From Kluyveromyces lactis (Eukaryota; Ascomycota; Saccharomycetes; Saccharomycetales; Saccharomycetaceae): a stretch of DNA of 64,000 nt. Where the stretch lies: the NCBI RefSeq assembly GCF_000002515.2, contig NC_006041.1, forward strand, positions 620,001 to 684,000, given 5' to 3'. Shown piece by piece: positions 50,968-61,585 of this stretch (the stretch's first letter is position 1; the number at the start of each line of letters is the position of its first letter). The notes below the pieces were generated by a model. That model ran no database searches. It was given only the letters and a program-made list of their open reading frames with translations, and was not told where the DNA came from. Made by a program: the position numbers and the translations under genes.

Positions 50968-51599
50968 TTATGTATAAGAAACTTGGTTCACTTATGTTAA
51001 ACTGTTCTTTGAGGAAAAATAATCAACAGGATACGATTGCCCAAGTTAAATAGCAATGAAAGCCTCCCTTGATGCTAATCTTTCCTCTTTCTCATTGATA
51101 CAGATTCGATGAGATGCGATGGGCTTCAGTTTGTAAAACTTTCGCTCCATGGTTTTCGATCAGAACATGATGAAAAAGAAATTCAAACACGTGACCGCTA
51201 ACGCAGAGAAACAGGTCCTGGTTATACCGTTTGTAGTCTGTGCGCGGACGTCTTTCGAAGGCGCAAGATGTAGGCAAGCCTCAAAAACGGTAATATGGGC
51301 TTCCCACAGATAATTGTTGGGTTTAGTACTCAGTTAGAAATCACACAATCGTCGTTTACTCACCTGCAAGCTGAATCTGCAACGTATTATTTGTATCTGC
51401 ATGATATTCTCCCATATTATTTCATAGGAAAATAAAGGAAATCCAACAAGTGTGAGCTTTAAAGAAGAATATATTTAAAGGTACTAAAGTAAAAGTCAAC
51501 GGGACTGCTGGCTCTATTTGTTGCTGAACATCTTGTTTTAACTTACAGGGTAAATACAACGGTTATTTTTTAGATTGAACAGCTTACACGCCTAATACA
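50968..51599. promoter_or_regulatory. Divergent promoter region KRI1/VPS68
   Basis: A 632-bp region with both promoters. TCGATGAGAT (51106-51115) matches the PAC consensus at nine of ten positions and faces KRI1 at a typical distance. No gene was seen. Confidence 0.55.
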
Positions 51600-52130
51600 A
51601 TGGACACCTCACATGAAAGACTGTTTCGTTTGCCCTTCAAGTTGCCAACTTCGGTATCGGCCAAAAAGGTGTGCGTTTATGTAGCTGGTGCCTTATACGG
51701 TGCGGGTCTCTGGTCCTTCTTAGATTGTGTGTTGTACTCCAAGCATGCAAATGGTTCAGATTTGCACATTTCATTTATTGACTGGGTGCCAATGCTATGC
51801 AGTGTGCTTGGGATGGCAATTGTGAGTTCTATCGAAAAAAATAGATTGCTACAAGACGCTTTATCCTCAGGAACGTTCACCGGATCTCAATCTACTGCAT
51901 GGCAGGCCAGAGTAGTACTTTTCCTAGGATTTTCACTGTTAGCAAGCGGCATTTCCGGTTCTTTGGTCGTTTTGATTGTTAAGTTTTTATTGAAGGATTA
52001 TACCTCCTATCCAACCTTAGGAATGGGAATTAACAATGTGCTTGCAAACCTGGCTATTCTTCTAAGTTGCACCATGTTATGGATTGGACAAAATGTGGAG
52101 GATGAATATAACTATTCATTGACTCTATGA
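51600..52130 (+). CDS. VPS68: Vacuolar sorting / endosomal membrane protein Vps68
   Basis: Encodes 176 aa (184 aa in S. cerevisiae) with four hydrophobic segments: about residues 24-45, 58-78, 100-125 and 140-162. Family blocks include VYVAGALYGAGLWSFLDCV, IDWVPMLCSVLGMAIVSSI, and FLGFSLLASGISGSLVVLIVK. Vps68 belongs to a small fungal family related to Vps55 function at late endosomes, where the two form a complex needed for endosome-to-vacuole traffic. It is YOL129W in S. cerevisiae, beside ALR1 and YGK3; here ALR1 has been moved away by the inversion. Confidence 0.95.
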   Translation: MDTSHERLFRLPFKLPTSVSAKKVCVYVAGALYGAGLWSFLDCVLYSKHANGSDLHISFIDWVPMLCSVLGMAIVSSIEKNRLLQDALSSGTFTGSQSTAWQARVVLFLGFSLLASGISGSLVVLIVKFLLKDYTSYPTLGMGINNVLANLAILLSCTMLWIGQNVEDEYNYSLTL

Positions 52131-52414
52131 TGTGTCAATGAAACTTCGTGAAGTATCATATTGGATTGCCGTATTTAAGAACAGTGTACAGATATAGCCT
52201 TCTGCATGTATACGTATAAATACCTTCCCAATTTTAAAACGTATTAGAAACGGTCAATTATTCCTATGACTCAACAGCCCCTCTATGAGTTGTACATGTC
52301 TCATTTTATTATCTCTGGAACACAATTAGCATGAACGGTAACGTACGATAAATTGGTAACGGGCTAAGCCTGGAGTGCTGAATGAAGAATATCGATGTAT
52401 TAGAAGAGCGTAGA

Positions 52415-52511
<97 letters not shown>

Positions 52512-52689
52512 TAAAAGATTAAAGGTAAGATAAACAGCAGGATTGAAAAACAATGATGCTGAGAACTGGATTTAGAGGACGTAGAATCATCGGAAAGACT
52601 GTCCTTGAGATAGTTTATCGTAGCTTGTGAAATGCATTGAAGTTGATACAAAGGATTACAGAAAGGAAAAAAATGTCAAGAGGCAAGAA
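52131..52689. other. Convergent intergenic VPS68/MCK1
   Basis: A 559-bp gap between converging genes, dominated by a long TAA microsatellite (listed separately). The isoleucine-rich open frame at 52400-52651 is just a translation of this repeat. Confidence 0.6.
52417..52509. repeat. TAA trinucleotide microsatellite, 31 copies
   Basis: An uninterrupted run of (TAA)31, 93 bp, between the 3' ends of VPS68 and MCK1. By count there is no imperfect unit. Length is likely to vary between strains, and it probably lies in or near one or both 3' UTRs. Confidence 0.97.
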
Positions 52690-53787
52690 TCAATCTTGCT
52701 TTGGCTGTATCTTTGGAAAAAGGTCGCCAATGACTTGCAATTCGAAATCAGAGAAGTCATAAAGAGGAGGTAAATGTTTAGGTTGTGAACTTCCGCTAGG
52801 GAAGAAATAGCGCTCATTTCTTAAATCATCAAAGAATGGATGTGCAAGGATCCTTCTTGGAGAAGCTCTTCTTTCAGGTTCGTATACCAACACACTCATC
52901 AACAAATCAACACCATCTGGTCCAGCGTAGCCGAAATATTTCTCGAATCTTGCTTTTGGAGCTCCTTCAAATAATGGCTTGGAGAATAAAGGTCCATTGT
53001 ACGATGGATTAGAAAAAAAGATGAACCTTTTGTCAGGAGGCCCGAGTAATTTTGTGATTTCATGTAGTTGTAATAATGGTTGATGGCCTTGGAATACTGC
53101 TTTACCTAAGAGCATTTCTCCCAATACACATCCTAATCCCCAAATATCTATCTTTGTTGTGTATTGTGTACATCCTACAATCAATTCTGGAGCTCTATAA
53201 TATCTTGAACAGATGTAACTAATCGATGGTTGGTTCGATTCTAACTTTTTCGCTGATCCAAAATCACAAATCTTCAATATACCCGTTTGTGGATCAACCA
53301 AGACGTTTGAAGGTTTTATGTCTCTATGGCATATTCCTAGTGCATGTAGGTAAAGCATACCTCTAGCAATTTGGTAGGCGTATAGTTTAACGTGCTTCAA
53401 CGGTAACTCCAAGTTATTCTTCTTATATCGTAAAATTTCGTTTTGTAGCATTTCGGGCAAGCATTCCATCGCCAAATGTTGGTATAATTTATGATCTGTT
53501 GGTGAGATATGAGTGTAGAAATATTCCAATTTGACAACATTTGGATGGTCCGCAATTCGTAAAATCTCTAACTCTCTAGATTTATACTCAGTCTGAGCAG
53601 GAACCTTCTTAATGGCAAAAGGACCCAACCACTTCTGATTATCCGGTGTTAGGTAAGCTTGCACCACCGTGCCAAATGCACCTTGCCCAATTCGCTTATA
53701 TTCCTTTACGAGCATTTCTCGCTTGACATTGGATTTATTACTGATGACATCATGAGCCACGTATTCATCTAATCTTTGCATAGACAT
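52690..53787 (-). CDS. MCK1: GSK-3 family protein kinase (Mck1/Ygk3 ancestor)
   Basis: Encodes 365 aa from the ATG at 53787; the frame extends four codons upstream with only a TTG. The kinase domain is complete: glycine loop GQGAFG (34-39), AIKK (Lys60), HRDIKPSN (Asp156), DFG (175-177) and the activation-loop tyrosine in SYICSRYYRAPE (Tyr191), which is autophosphorylated in GSK-3 kinases. In S. cerevisiae Mck1 and Ygk3 are sister copies (YNL307C and YOL128C); this locus is flanked by relatives of both. Mck1 acts in meiosis, stress, calcium and cell cycle control. The sequence is closer to Mck1 as I recall it. Confidence 0.95.
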   Translation of the reverse strand: MSMQRLDEYVAHDVISNKSNVKREMLVKEYKRIGQGAFGTVVQAYLTPDNQKWLGPFAIKKVPAQTEYKSRELEILRIADHPNVVKLEYFYTHISPTDHKLYQHLAMECLPEMLQNEILRYKKNNLELPLKHVKLYAYQIARGMLYLHALGICHRDIKPSNVLVDPQTGILKICDFGSAKKLESNQPSISYICSRYYRAPELIVGCTQYTTKIDIWGLGCVLGEMLLGKAVFQGHQPLLQLHEITKLLGPPDKRFIFFSNPSYNGPLFSKPLFEGAPKARFEKYFGYAGPDGVDLLMSVLVYEPERRASPRRILAHPFFDDLRNERYFFPSGSSQPKHLPPLYDFSDFELQVIGDLFPKIQPKQD

Positions 53788-55009
53788 GGCGAATCGCAAT
53801 AAGGGGAAAGAAGACAGATAGTAACAGATACAAAAGCGATGCGATATCTATCGAATAAGAAAAAAATTACCACTTTTTGTTCGTTGTATTTCGCTCAAGT
53901 CTTCAAATTACAAACTTCAACCGTTATTTTGCAAGCAAACCTTAGAATATAGATATGTTCCTAACGGATGTAACGTGGATGGTTCAGGAAAAAAAGGGAA
54001 ATATTGAATTGTAATGAATCAATAAAATCTGTATTAAATGAATTGATGAAATGAAATCGCTAATATTAATAAAAGCAACACAACAGGGGGAAAACACTCT
54101 TACTCAAGCAAGTCAATTAGTCCCTTGCAACAAGTGATGCAGCAGTGTCTATAATGTTTCTTCGCAGTAAATTCTTCGCGCTGCAATCGCTCGGCAAATT
54201 CAACAACTAGAAGTTCCCAGAACTTAAACGTTTGAGCACCCTTAGCAGTGTTGTGTCCGTTATCAGAGACCCTATTTGTTACTTTGAAACAAGGTTCTGG
54301 TTTATTTTTTGTTTGTTTTTTCCTAATTTCCTAAAACTAAAATTGATTTTCATATTCGGTTTTCCAAGAATCTGATATCAATATGACTGACTGACTACTG
54401 ACTGAGTTACACAATTATTGATAAAAGCGATATAAAAGACGTTCTAATTGAGGGAACGTTCCAAACAAAATTTAATTCTAAGATCTCCCAGAGCCAGCTT
54501 TTATGAAGTTCGACTCTGAGAGTACTACACTCTCTCTAGATATGAATGCACAAACGAAGTTAAATTGGCATTTATAGCATTAATGAGGAATTACTCAGGT
54601 TCAGGTCCTATATCCTCCACCTGAACTTTCTCTTGATTGTAGCATCAAGTTGTAGAAATGGTTTGGGGAATGCGAGGTGATCTTCGCCAGTCTGCATATA
54701 ATATTTCTATCAAATGTTTACCCCATCGCATCTCGGCACTCTTTATCAACGTGATATCTTCCGCCAGTGGACTGCAGGCACTTCACATTAAAGGCTAATC
54801 CTTATACACCGGGTAATGACAAGTTAGTCACGTGTTAATGCAACACCGGGTAATGGTTTATGAGCATATCTTGAAAATGAATTGGGAAAACAGAAGATAT
54901 TTAGAGTTTGCATTTCATAGAGGAATACTATTCGTCTGAGTATGGAGACCTGCATTCGAGAAAGACACAGGTTGTGGTTAATATAAATCGGCGTCGAAAA
55001 TACACCACG
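53788..55009. promoter_or_regulatory. Long divergent region MCK1/MRPS18
   Basis: A 1.22-kb divergent region. It contains a short TGAC repeat (54384-54406) and a Reb1-Cbf1-Reb1 type cluster near MRPS18 (54806-54855). No gene was seen; the length is notable for yeast. Confidence 0.5.
54806..54855 (+). promoter_or_regulatory. Reb1-CACGTG-Reb1 cluster upstream of MRPS18
   Basis: The 13-bp word ACACCGGGTAATG occurs at 54806-54818 and 54843-54855. Each contains CGGGTAA, the Reb1 core. Between them lies GTCACGTG (54827-54834), a Cbf1-type E box. General regulatory factors of this kind keep promoters free of nucleosomes. The cluster is about 155-205 bp before the MRPS18 ATG. Confidence 0.7.
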
Positions 55010-55627
55010 ATGCTGAGAACATTAGTGAGACTGTTCAGCTCAACGGCCAGGACAAACCAAGATGTGGCTTCCATCTTATTTTCATCTGTCAAAGGATCAG
55101 AAAAGGCTCCAGTGATGGAAGACACCAATGTTGTCCAACCTAATACTCTTCGTGGTAGCAATAAGAAAGGGAGAGTCGATGAAGCAGTGATAAAATATAT
55201 ATTGAACTGCAGATTCACTAAGAACAATACACATTTCACATACAGTGCCGTAATGGAGGATAGAAACTTTTTGGCGAACAATCCACAATTATCCTACAAC
55301 GAAAAATATCTATACTATTTGAAACTCCCACAACAGGTCAAATTTCATTTATCTACTGGTCATTTAGGGTTCCGTAAAGCTGCCCGTGGTGAATATGAAG
55401 CCTCATTCCAAACAGCAACTAAGTTATTTGAAACTCTTTATCAGAAGAAGCTACTGGATAAGAATATAGAAATTGTTATGAGAGACTTCGGTAAGGGAAG
55501 AGATGCTTTCATCAGTGCATTGAACGGTAAGGAAGGAAACCTCATCAGACGTCACATATCTAGAGTAGCCGATGCTACTGAATTGAAATTCGGTGGTGTG
55601 AAGGCCCCAAGACCAAGAAGATTGTGA
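55010..55627 (+). CDS. MRPS18: Mitochondrial small-subunit ribosomal protein uS11m
   Basis: Encodes 205 aa from the ATG at 55010 (S. cerevisiae Mrps18 is 217 aa). That start gives a good targeting peptide ([18 protein letters not shown]). Codons upstream to 54908 are open but contain no ATG. The mature part matches uS11: [66 protein letters not shown], and a basic C terminus KAPRPRRL. It belongs to the mitochondrial 37S subunit. Ortholog YNL306W, beside MCK1 as expected. Confidence 0.93.
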   Translation: MLRTLVRLFSSTARTNQDVASILFSSVKGSEKAPVMEDTNVVQPNTLRGSNKKGRVDEAVIKYILNCRFTKNNTHFTYSAVMEDRNFLANNPQLSYNEKYLYYLKLPQQVKFHLSTGHLGFRKAARGEYEASFQTATKLFETLYQKKLLDKNIEIVMRDFGKGRDAFISALNGKEGNLIRRHISRVADATELKFGGVKAPRPRRL

Positions 55628-56405
55628 TTCGGTCTCTCACCATTTCATCTTTCACTAATAGTCTCTGTGTATAGACATGAATTTGGAAAATAATTCGGTA
55701 TAATAACAAATAATGCATGTATATAAATTTAACGTAACGCACCAGAATTTTCGTTTAAATACATTAAGACAGCAATTCGAAGTATGATTTCACACAATTA
55801 TGACATTGCTCATGCCTTATAATCTCTGGATGCTAATTTCATCGAAGATTTAAAATTTTCCGGAAAGTAGCGGGACTGTTTTGTGGATGCACGGATTTGG
55901 CTTTAGATTTTTTGTAAAAATTGTTAGGTATTTTAGTATTCCATTTTAGGTAATTAAAATTTCAATTGGAGGTTCTAAAAAAAGGAAAGGCAGAGGAGGC
56001 GTTCCGGCTGCCAGGTTCTCACCGTTCTCCTTCTGTCGCTCCGTTCGAGTCTAGTCTTCCCAGCGAGAGGACTCTGATTCTGCCCACTCTCCCCTCTACT
56101 CGCACTGACATTCTGAGGTGCGTAGGCAGGAACTGCTGTCCATCCAGCCTATCATCCATTCCTTCCCTGAGCCTGGAGCCATATCCTGTACCTGCAAATC
56201 ACAGTGCGATTGTGCTACCTGGCCAGGGATACCCTGTTCGTGCTGAATATTCCTTTCGACTACGGACAGTTTCGCTTGCGACCTTGTATCTGTATTGTTT
56301 CATCAAAAGTAATATTGAACGTTTTAAAGAATATTTCAATATCATTCGGTATTAGAGTACACTTGATTAGCATTCAAAGAGGCCGCACACAACCAAGACA
56401 CAAAA
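55628..56405. promoter_or_regulatory. RPL25 promoter region with GC-rich segment
   Basis: A 778-bp gap before RPL25. TGCACGGATT (55888-55897) is a near match to the Rap1 site in reverse orientation. A T-rich tract follows, then a GC-rich, CT-rich segment (about 55985-56280) with several CTTCC/CATCC words like Gcr1 boxes. The 129-codon frame at 55966-56355 has no family resemblance and is treated as chance. Confidence 0.5.
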
Positions 56406-57449
56406 ATGGCTCCATCTAGTATGTTACTGAGATGCGCAACTGAAAGCTACATGCTGATAATGGTGGGATAACGACTTACCGCGGGCTGAACAAGTGAGAA
56501 TGAAGATATTACCTTGAGAGTGTAATTACACACCTGTGGGAGCAAACGAATGGTAGAATAAGTACGCTAATGAGAAACCAACAATACGATCTGAATAATT
56601 GTACATGATATTACCTATGTGTGAACCTGTCATGAAAGCGGATGAACATCAAATGAAACGATGAACACAAACACGCTGCAATGAGAACATAAAGTACGAG
56701 TTATCAGCCTTTTAAATGATGGTTAAACAACTACTATTTCGATTAGATCCTTAAATTGGAATACTTTATCATGATACGTCGAAAAGTTACGATGCGTAGT
56801 TATACGGTTCATCGGTGTTTATGAGTTAAGTTTTTTGAAAACATGTTAAAAGGCCCACTCGACGCTTTCCCTGTACCGTTCAGAGCATAAAATACACCTT
56901 ACATTTAATACACTTAAAGTCAATTCTCTAGTTTTACAGAAGAAAATCATGCCGTTATCGAACTAGTTATCCTTCAATCAACATTTAAATCCAGTTTTAC
57001 TAACAAAATTTCCTATTATTATTTTTTCCACAGCTAAGGCTACTGCTGCTAAGAAGGCTGTTGTTAAGGGTACCAATGGTAAGAAGGCTTTGAAGGTCAG
57101 AACCTCTGCTTCCTTCAGATTGCCAAAGACCTTGAAGTTGGCTAGATCTCCAAAGTACGCTACCAAGGCTGTCCCACACTACAACAGATTGGACTCTTAC
57201 AAAGTCATCGAACAACCAATCACTTCTGAAACTGCCATGAAGAAGGTTGAAGATGGTAACACTTTGGTTTTCAAGGTCTCTCTAAAGGCTAACAAGTACC
57301 AAATCAAGAAGGCTGTCAAGGAATTATACGAAGTTGATGTTTTGTCTGTCAACACCTTGGTTAGACCAAACGGTACCAAGAAGGCTTACGTCAGATTGAC
57401 TGCCGACTTCGATGCCTTGGACATTGCCAACAGAATCGGTTACATCTAA
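56406..57449 (+). CDS. RPL25: 60S ribosomal protein L25 (uL23), spliced
   Basis: Two exons: 56406-56418 (13 nt, MAPS plus one base) and 57034-57449, giving 142 aa, the exact yeast length. Exon 2 continues [27 protein letters not shown], then [37 protein letters not shown] and ends [11 protein letters not shown]. uL23 sits at the exit tunnel of the large subunit and is the docking point for the signal recognition particle and other nascent-chain factors. Codon use is strongly biased. S. cerevisiae has this gene in single copy (YOL127W) with an intron near the 5' end. A frame beginning at 57090 lacks the first exon and part of exon 2. Confidence 0.97.
56419..57033 (+). other. RPL25: RPL25 intron (615 nt)
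   Basis: It begins GTATGT (56419-56424), has a perfect TACTAAC at 56998-57004 and ends CCACAG at 57033, 29 nt past the branch site. I looked for C/D snoRNA boxes inside and saw only weak, unpaired matches. Confidence 0.95.
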
Positions 57450-57689
57450 TCATTTTTAATGTATACATATCAACTGAATAAATCGTGTATTTCAATTAAA
57501 TCATTTTAGTTTCAAATAAAGAAAAGAATGGATTTCATTAAAGCTTTTGAGAGCTATCAATGTATGAGACGTTAACAGCTTGTAATATTGAATCTGGGTA
57601 TCGACTCTTGAGACATAAAGGGTAGTTCAGAACATATTTTTACTTGGACATAAGATGTATTTACATGTTTTGTAAGTATGCAAAAGGTG

Positions 57690-58442
57690 TTAATCGTCTT
57701 GATTTCTTGACATGATCCGTAGAATGTATAAAAATAGGTTGATGATATCCAAATACAACATCATAGCACATTTGATCTCTTCACCGACGAGAACTTTTCT
57801 TAGGATTAATTGCGTGTCGACGAATATATAGACTGTGAAGAGAATAACTCCAACCCAACTCATTAACAAGTCTGTATTTGTGTCAAAGTGGAAGAAAATA
57901 GATGATATTGAGAACCCTATCATTACCCACAAAAACATATTCAACCAATAGTACCATTTTTGGAAGTCATATATCTGGAAATAGTTTGTAGAAAGCAAAG
58001 TACTGGTGATTCCGATAACAACGAACAAAGTCATCATAACGGCATTAAGTATGACCTCTCCTTTATAAATAACCACCACTATGGATAATGAGTAAGCTTC
58101 TGCCATTGTGAAAAGTATCAATAATGCTAACTGCTGAGGGAAGGATAGTACGTACCATGGTTCATTTTCCTCATCAGTGGAGGATGGAGCAAAACTTAGC
58201 CATATACATGTTACCAACCCGATGAAAATGGCTATAAAACTGAGCCACGGTTTCGTTATAATGAATAATTGTAAGCCTGGGGTGTTATAAACGTATAGTC
58301 CAAATGCAAAGGTTAAAGTCAACTGAAAGAGCAAGATCGAATAGACATTCTTTAAAAACCCTAATCTTATTTCATTCTCGCATGAACTGACACTTGTTGA
58401 ATATTTGAAATCCTCTGGTACAAAGGGTGTTGTCTCAGACAT
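57690..58442 (-). CDS. BXI1: Bax-inhibitor-1 family membrane protein (Bxi1/Ybh3)
   Basis: Encodes 250 aa (297 aa in S. cerevisiae, YNL305C). After a short hydrophilic N terminus (MSETTPFVPEDFKYSTSVSSCENEIRLGFLKNVYSILLFQL) come seven hydrophobic segments, the layout of the TMBIM/Bax inhibitor family. The family blocks LGFLKNVYSILLFQLTLTF, GVILFTVYIFVDTQLIL and YLDIINLFLYILRIM are present. The protein is placed in the ER, vacuole or mitochondria and is linked to the unfolded protein response and cell death. Its tail RNQDD is acidic. It converges with RPL25 and is followed by MDH2 in the same direction. Confidence 0.94.
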   Translation of the reverse strand: MSETTPFVPEDFKYSTSVSSCENEIRLGFLKNVYSILLFQLTLTFAFGLYVYNTPGLQLFIITKPWLSFIAIFIGLVTCIWLSFAPSSTDEENEPWYVLSFPQQLALLILFTMAEAYSLSIVVVIYKGEVILNAVMMTLFVVIGITSTLLSTNYFQIYDFQKWYYWLNMFLWVMIGFSISSIFFHFDTNTDLLMSWVGVILFTVYIFVDTQLILRKVLVGEEIKCAMMLYLDIINLFLYILRIMSRNQDD

Positions 58443-58881
58443 ATCCTATAGAGTTGTATTGTATATGATGAACGTGTTGTTGGGAAATAGGTTTCTTTGA
58501 TGAAGATCTCTCCCTTAACTCTTATTTTATGTGGTAATGGGCATGTTTAAAATCTGTCTTCGTAATTTTCTATGTTATTTTTTTAAGTATCTAAATTGAC
58601 AATAAGGTTCATAATATAGAAACATCTGAAATATAATAGATGATTTGAATATCGTTAATAATATATGACTACTTAAATGAGTAAAAGTATAAAAGAAATA
58701 AATATGTGCGTAAATGATAGCTGAGTTGAGCAGAAGATTATGGGTTAGTTGATGTGATGATGGACATTAAAATTTCATTAAAAAAAACCGTTAATAAGAC
58801 GTGATGAGAACGATGACGAAACCCATCAGAAAACAAAGAAAAAAATGATATGCTTATAAACTGGAAAATAGAATCAAATCA
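58443..58881. other. BXI1 upstream / MDH2 downstream intergenic region
   Basis: A 439-bp AT-rich gap between two leftward genes, expected to contain the BXI1 promoter and MDH2 3' end. Nothing distinctive was seen. Confidence 0.45.
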
Positions 58882-59991
58882 TTATACCAATTTTAGACCA
58901 GTTTCGATGTTCCCCTCTAGTGTTTTCAAGCAAATTGGCAACAAAGTGTCACGTTCGTAAGAATCAAGATTTTCCAAAATTTCATAGTGAATCTTCTTGA
59001 TACCGTTTCGATTAATGGATAATGGGATAGAAAAGTATAGTAAATCGTTGATGTATCTAGATCTCAATTCATTGGATCCAGGTGCAATTTCTTGATGATT
59101 TCTGTTTGTGAGTGGAACGTACATGACAATGTCGTCGATGGTATCTGTGTTACCAACTAATAAGTCAATGAATTTAGCTGCGATTTTGAATCCAGCATAT
59201 GCCATAGACAGTGTTGCGCTACCATTACCGTTCTTAGCCTTGACGATTTCATCACCACCGTACTGAACTCTGTGAACCATTTTCAGTCTCATGCCATTAT
59301 CCAACAAATTAGCATATTCCGGATCCCTCTCCAACGTAGAGAAAACAGGAATAATGGTATCCCCAGAGTGACCACCGATGACTGGAATCACAGGGGATGT
59401 GTTTGATTTAAAACCGTTCAGTTGTTGGACAAAAGTGGAAGACCTGACCAAATCCAATTGGGTGATACCGTACACTCTTGATTCGATGTTTGAGTTGCCA
59501 TTTGCATCGCTTCTAATCAAAGTATTAGTCAATAGCGGGACCAAAGAGTTGATAGGATTAGATATAACCAAAACATGAACTTTGTTTAAGTCACAGTACT
59601 TGGCGATATCTTCACCTAGCGATTTGATGATCTTTGCATTGACACCAATCAAATCGTCACGTGACATACCCGGTTTTCTTGGAACACCAGCTGGAATGAT
59701 AACCACACTAGCATTACTCAAGCATTGGCCAATACCACCATTGCTGTCATCCGGGTAGTGTGCTGTTGTTGTGATTGGAGTATCTATGTGGGATAAATCT
59801 GCTGCTGTACCTACGATGGCGTCCTTGTTGACATCGTATAACGACAAACGAATATGAGTTGACGTTTCATGTGGTAACAAAAACCCTGCGTTCGATTTTA
59901 ACAATAGCGACAAAGATTGTCCAATACCACCAGCTGCTCCTAGCACAGAAATCTTTAAGATCTCCTTTTCTTGAGCGTTAACAGCAGGCAT
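58882..59991 (-). CDS. MDH2: Cytosolic malate dehydrogenase Mdh2
   Basis: Encodes 369 aa from the ATG at 59991. The N terminus reads MPAVNAQEKEILKISVLGAAGGIGQSLSLLL, with the NAD-binding glycine motif GAAGGIGQ. Further blocks are the substrate-binding loop PAGVPRKPGMSRDDL, the IGGHSG active-site histidine and VVISNPINSLVP-type region. The enzyme interconverts malate and oxaloacetate in the cytosol for gluconeogenesis and the glyoxylate cycle. Proline at position 2 matches S. cerevisiae Mdh2, where it acts as the degron read by the Gid4 ubiquitin ligase subunit after glucose addition. There is an in-frame ATG upstream at 60096. Ortholog YOL126C. Confidence 0.93.
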   Translation of the reverse strand: MPAVNAQEKEILKISVLGAAGGIGQSLSLLLKSNAGFLLPHETSTHIRLSLYDVNKDAIVGTAADLSHIDTPITTTAHYPDDSNGGIGQCLSNASVVIIPAGVPRKPGMSRDDLIGVNAKIIKSLGEDIAKYCDLNKVHVLVISNPINSLVPLLTNTLIRSDANGNSNIESRVYGITQLDLVRSSTFVQQLNGFKSNTSPVIPVIGGHSGDTIIPVFSTLERDPEYANLLDNGMRLKMVHRVQYGGDEIVKAKNGNGSATLSMAYAGFKIAAKFIDLLVGNTDTIDDIVMYVPLTNRNHQEIAPGSNELRSRYINDLLYFSIPLSINRNGIKKIHYEILENLDSYERDTLLPICLKTLEGNIETGLKLV

Positions 59992-61585
59992 TTCTTTATG
60001 AAAGAAGTTGAAATTAATAATAGTTTTAATAATAAGTGCTGTGAGGATTAGTCGTAGCACTTGTCGATTACACACAGAATCAAAAGAGAAAGACATATGT
60101 CTAACAATAAGAAGGGGGGTACAAAAATGTTTCGAAAGGGAAGACAATGCCTATTCAAACGAATATTCCTCTCTTTATATATACATATATGTGTATATTT
60201 TTATATTTACATTTGCATAAAAAGATATATGCATGTAATTATAATCGATGATCTATTCGGTAAAATAACGTAAACTTCAATTAAAAACCGGATAAGATTG
60301 AAACCGAAAGATAAACAGTATAATAATACGAAATCAAACGAAATAATTCTGGAAATCCACAACTCAGAAGTACCATCATGAATTGCTTAGACAAGAATAC
60401 TAGAAACGTACCTGTATTGTTACTAAGGCTTGTTCTTTGATCATCCATTTTGTGTAAGTGATGATGCCTACTTAATTGTAAATAATACCCTGTTTCCAGG
60501 CCAGATAGAACTGTACACAGAATAAAAGCAGTTGCACTACAAAACGGATTTTCTATTGAGTAGAGAACATTGAAAAAAAATGTTTTTTTTTTTTGTTTTT
60601 TTTTTTTTTGGCTCAAGTTCTTAAGAAAACGGCTCAGTGAAAGGAATTACTTTTGTGATCTACTGGCGTCAAAGGGGAAATACCTAGAAAAGTGGGTAAT
60701 TGTCATAGTGAAACTGTTGAAACTGATGATAACCGAAAGTGGTGTTTGTTAGTTACCAGGCACAGAATTATCGAAAACAGATGGAGTTACAGTAAACCCG
60801 ATTAATGACTGTGACGCAGGCGCAGGACCTTAAGACCATTTTTGTTCCGTTATCTGTCCATACAGGCGCGTTACCCTGAGAATAAGGGGTTACAACAAGA
60901 ACAAAATCATTAGAATAAATCAACAATCCTCAGATATTGCTGTAGACGATGATGTGATCAGTTTTTCCGTGAGGCTTTAATAATGGCTCATGCGGTTGTG
61001 GAATCAGGAGAAAAGAAGGAGTAAGCAAAAAAAATACAACAACAGCGCTGTTGGTTGTATGCCCGCTGTCCCAAGCTTAGATCCGAACAAACGCAAGGAA
61101 TTGGGGGAGATAGACATTGAATGGTGTTCCGTTTAGTTTCATAATGTATACCATAGGATGTAAGTGAGAACGGCGGTTGATTCGGTCACGCAAACGCCAA
61201 TAAGACTGTTAAACATACGCAGGATTTTGTCAGCAAGATTCTTTTCTGCCGTTTCTTTTTACCGAAAATATTCTTGTGTCAGGTCATTCAAAGATGACAG
61301 AAAAACGTGATCAATGAAGAGTGGGCAGAAAGGTGGGTTGACTGCAGCGACCAGATTAGGCAACAGAACCGCTGATCATGAGCATGTGACCTTAAAATAT
61401 CATGGCTTACGAACTCCACCAAACCACTTGGCTCTTCGATTGTTAGTTTTATTTTATTTTTTTTTTTTTTTACAACAAGAGATTTGTGAAATCATCATCT
61501 CGAGATGAGATACGAGATGAGGTGAAATCAAATGGTTTGTGATTGTAATCATGGCGTCTTTTCTATAAGCCATAATTGAAACATA
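59992..61585. promoter_or_regulatory. Long divergent promoter region MDH2/TRM13
   Basis: The longest gap in the window (1.59 kb). A TATA-like tract (60176-60210) sits about 190 bp before MDH2. A run of about 36 nt almost all T (60583-60619) and a second T run (about 61450-61470) occur. A 14-bp palindrome plus a PAC-like box lie before TRM13. No gene or RNA was recognised; the length may reflect complex carbon-source control of MDH2. Confidence 0.5.
61495..61511 (+). promoter_or_regulatory. Palindrome and PAC-like box upstream of TRM13
   Basis: TCATCTCGAGATGA (61495-61508) is a perfect 14-bp palindrome. It overlaps GAGATGAGAT (61502-61511), nine of ten PAC positions, with a weaker copy 12 bp further on. 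The sites lie about 75 bp before the TRM13 ATG; PAC boxes are common before tRNA- and rRNA-processing genes. Confidence 0.5.

Noticed and set aside
52400-52651. Isoleucine-rich frame
   Set aside because: It is only the translation of the TAA microsatellite.
55966-56355. 129-codon frame upstream of RPL25
   Set aside because: Composition follows the GC-rich promoter segment; no domain and no ATG context worth noting.
56419-57033. Possible snoRNA in the RPL25 intron
   Set aside because: Only weak GATGA-like boxes without a paired D box or terminal stem were seen, and I recall no snoRNA host role for RPL25.
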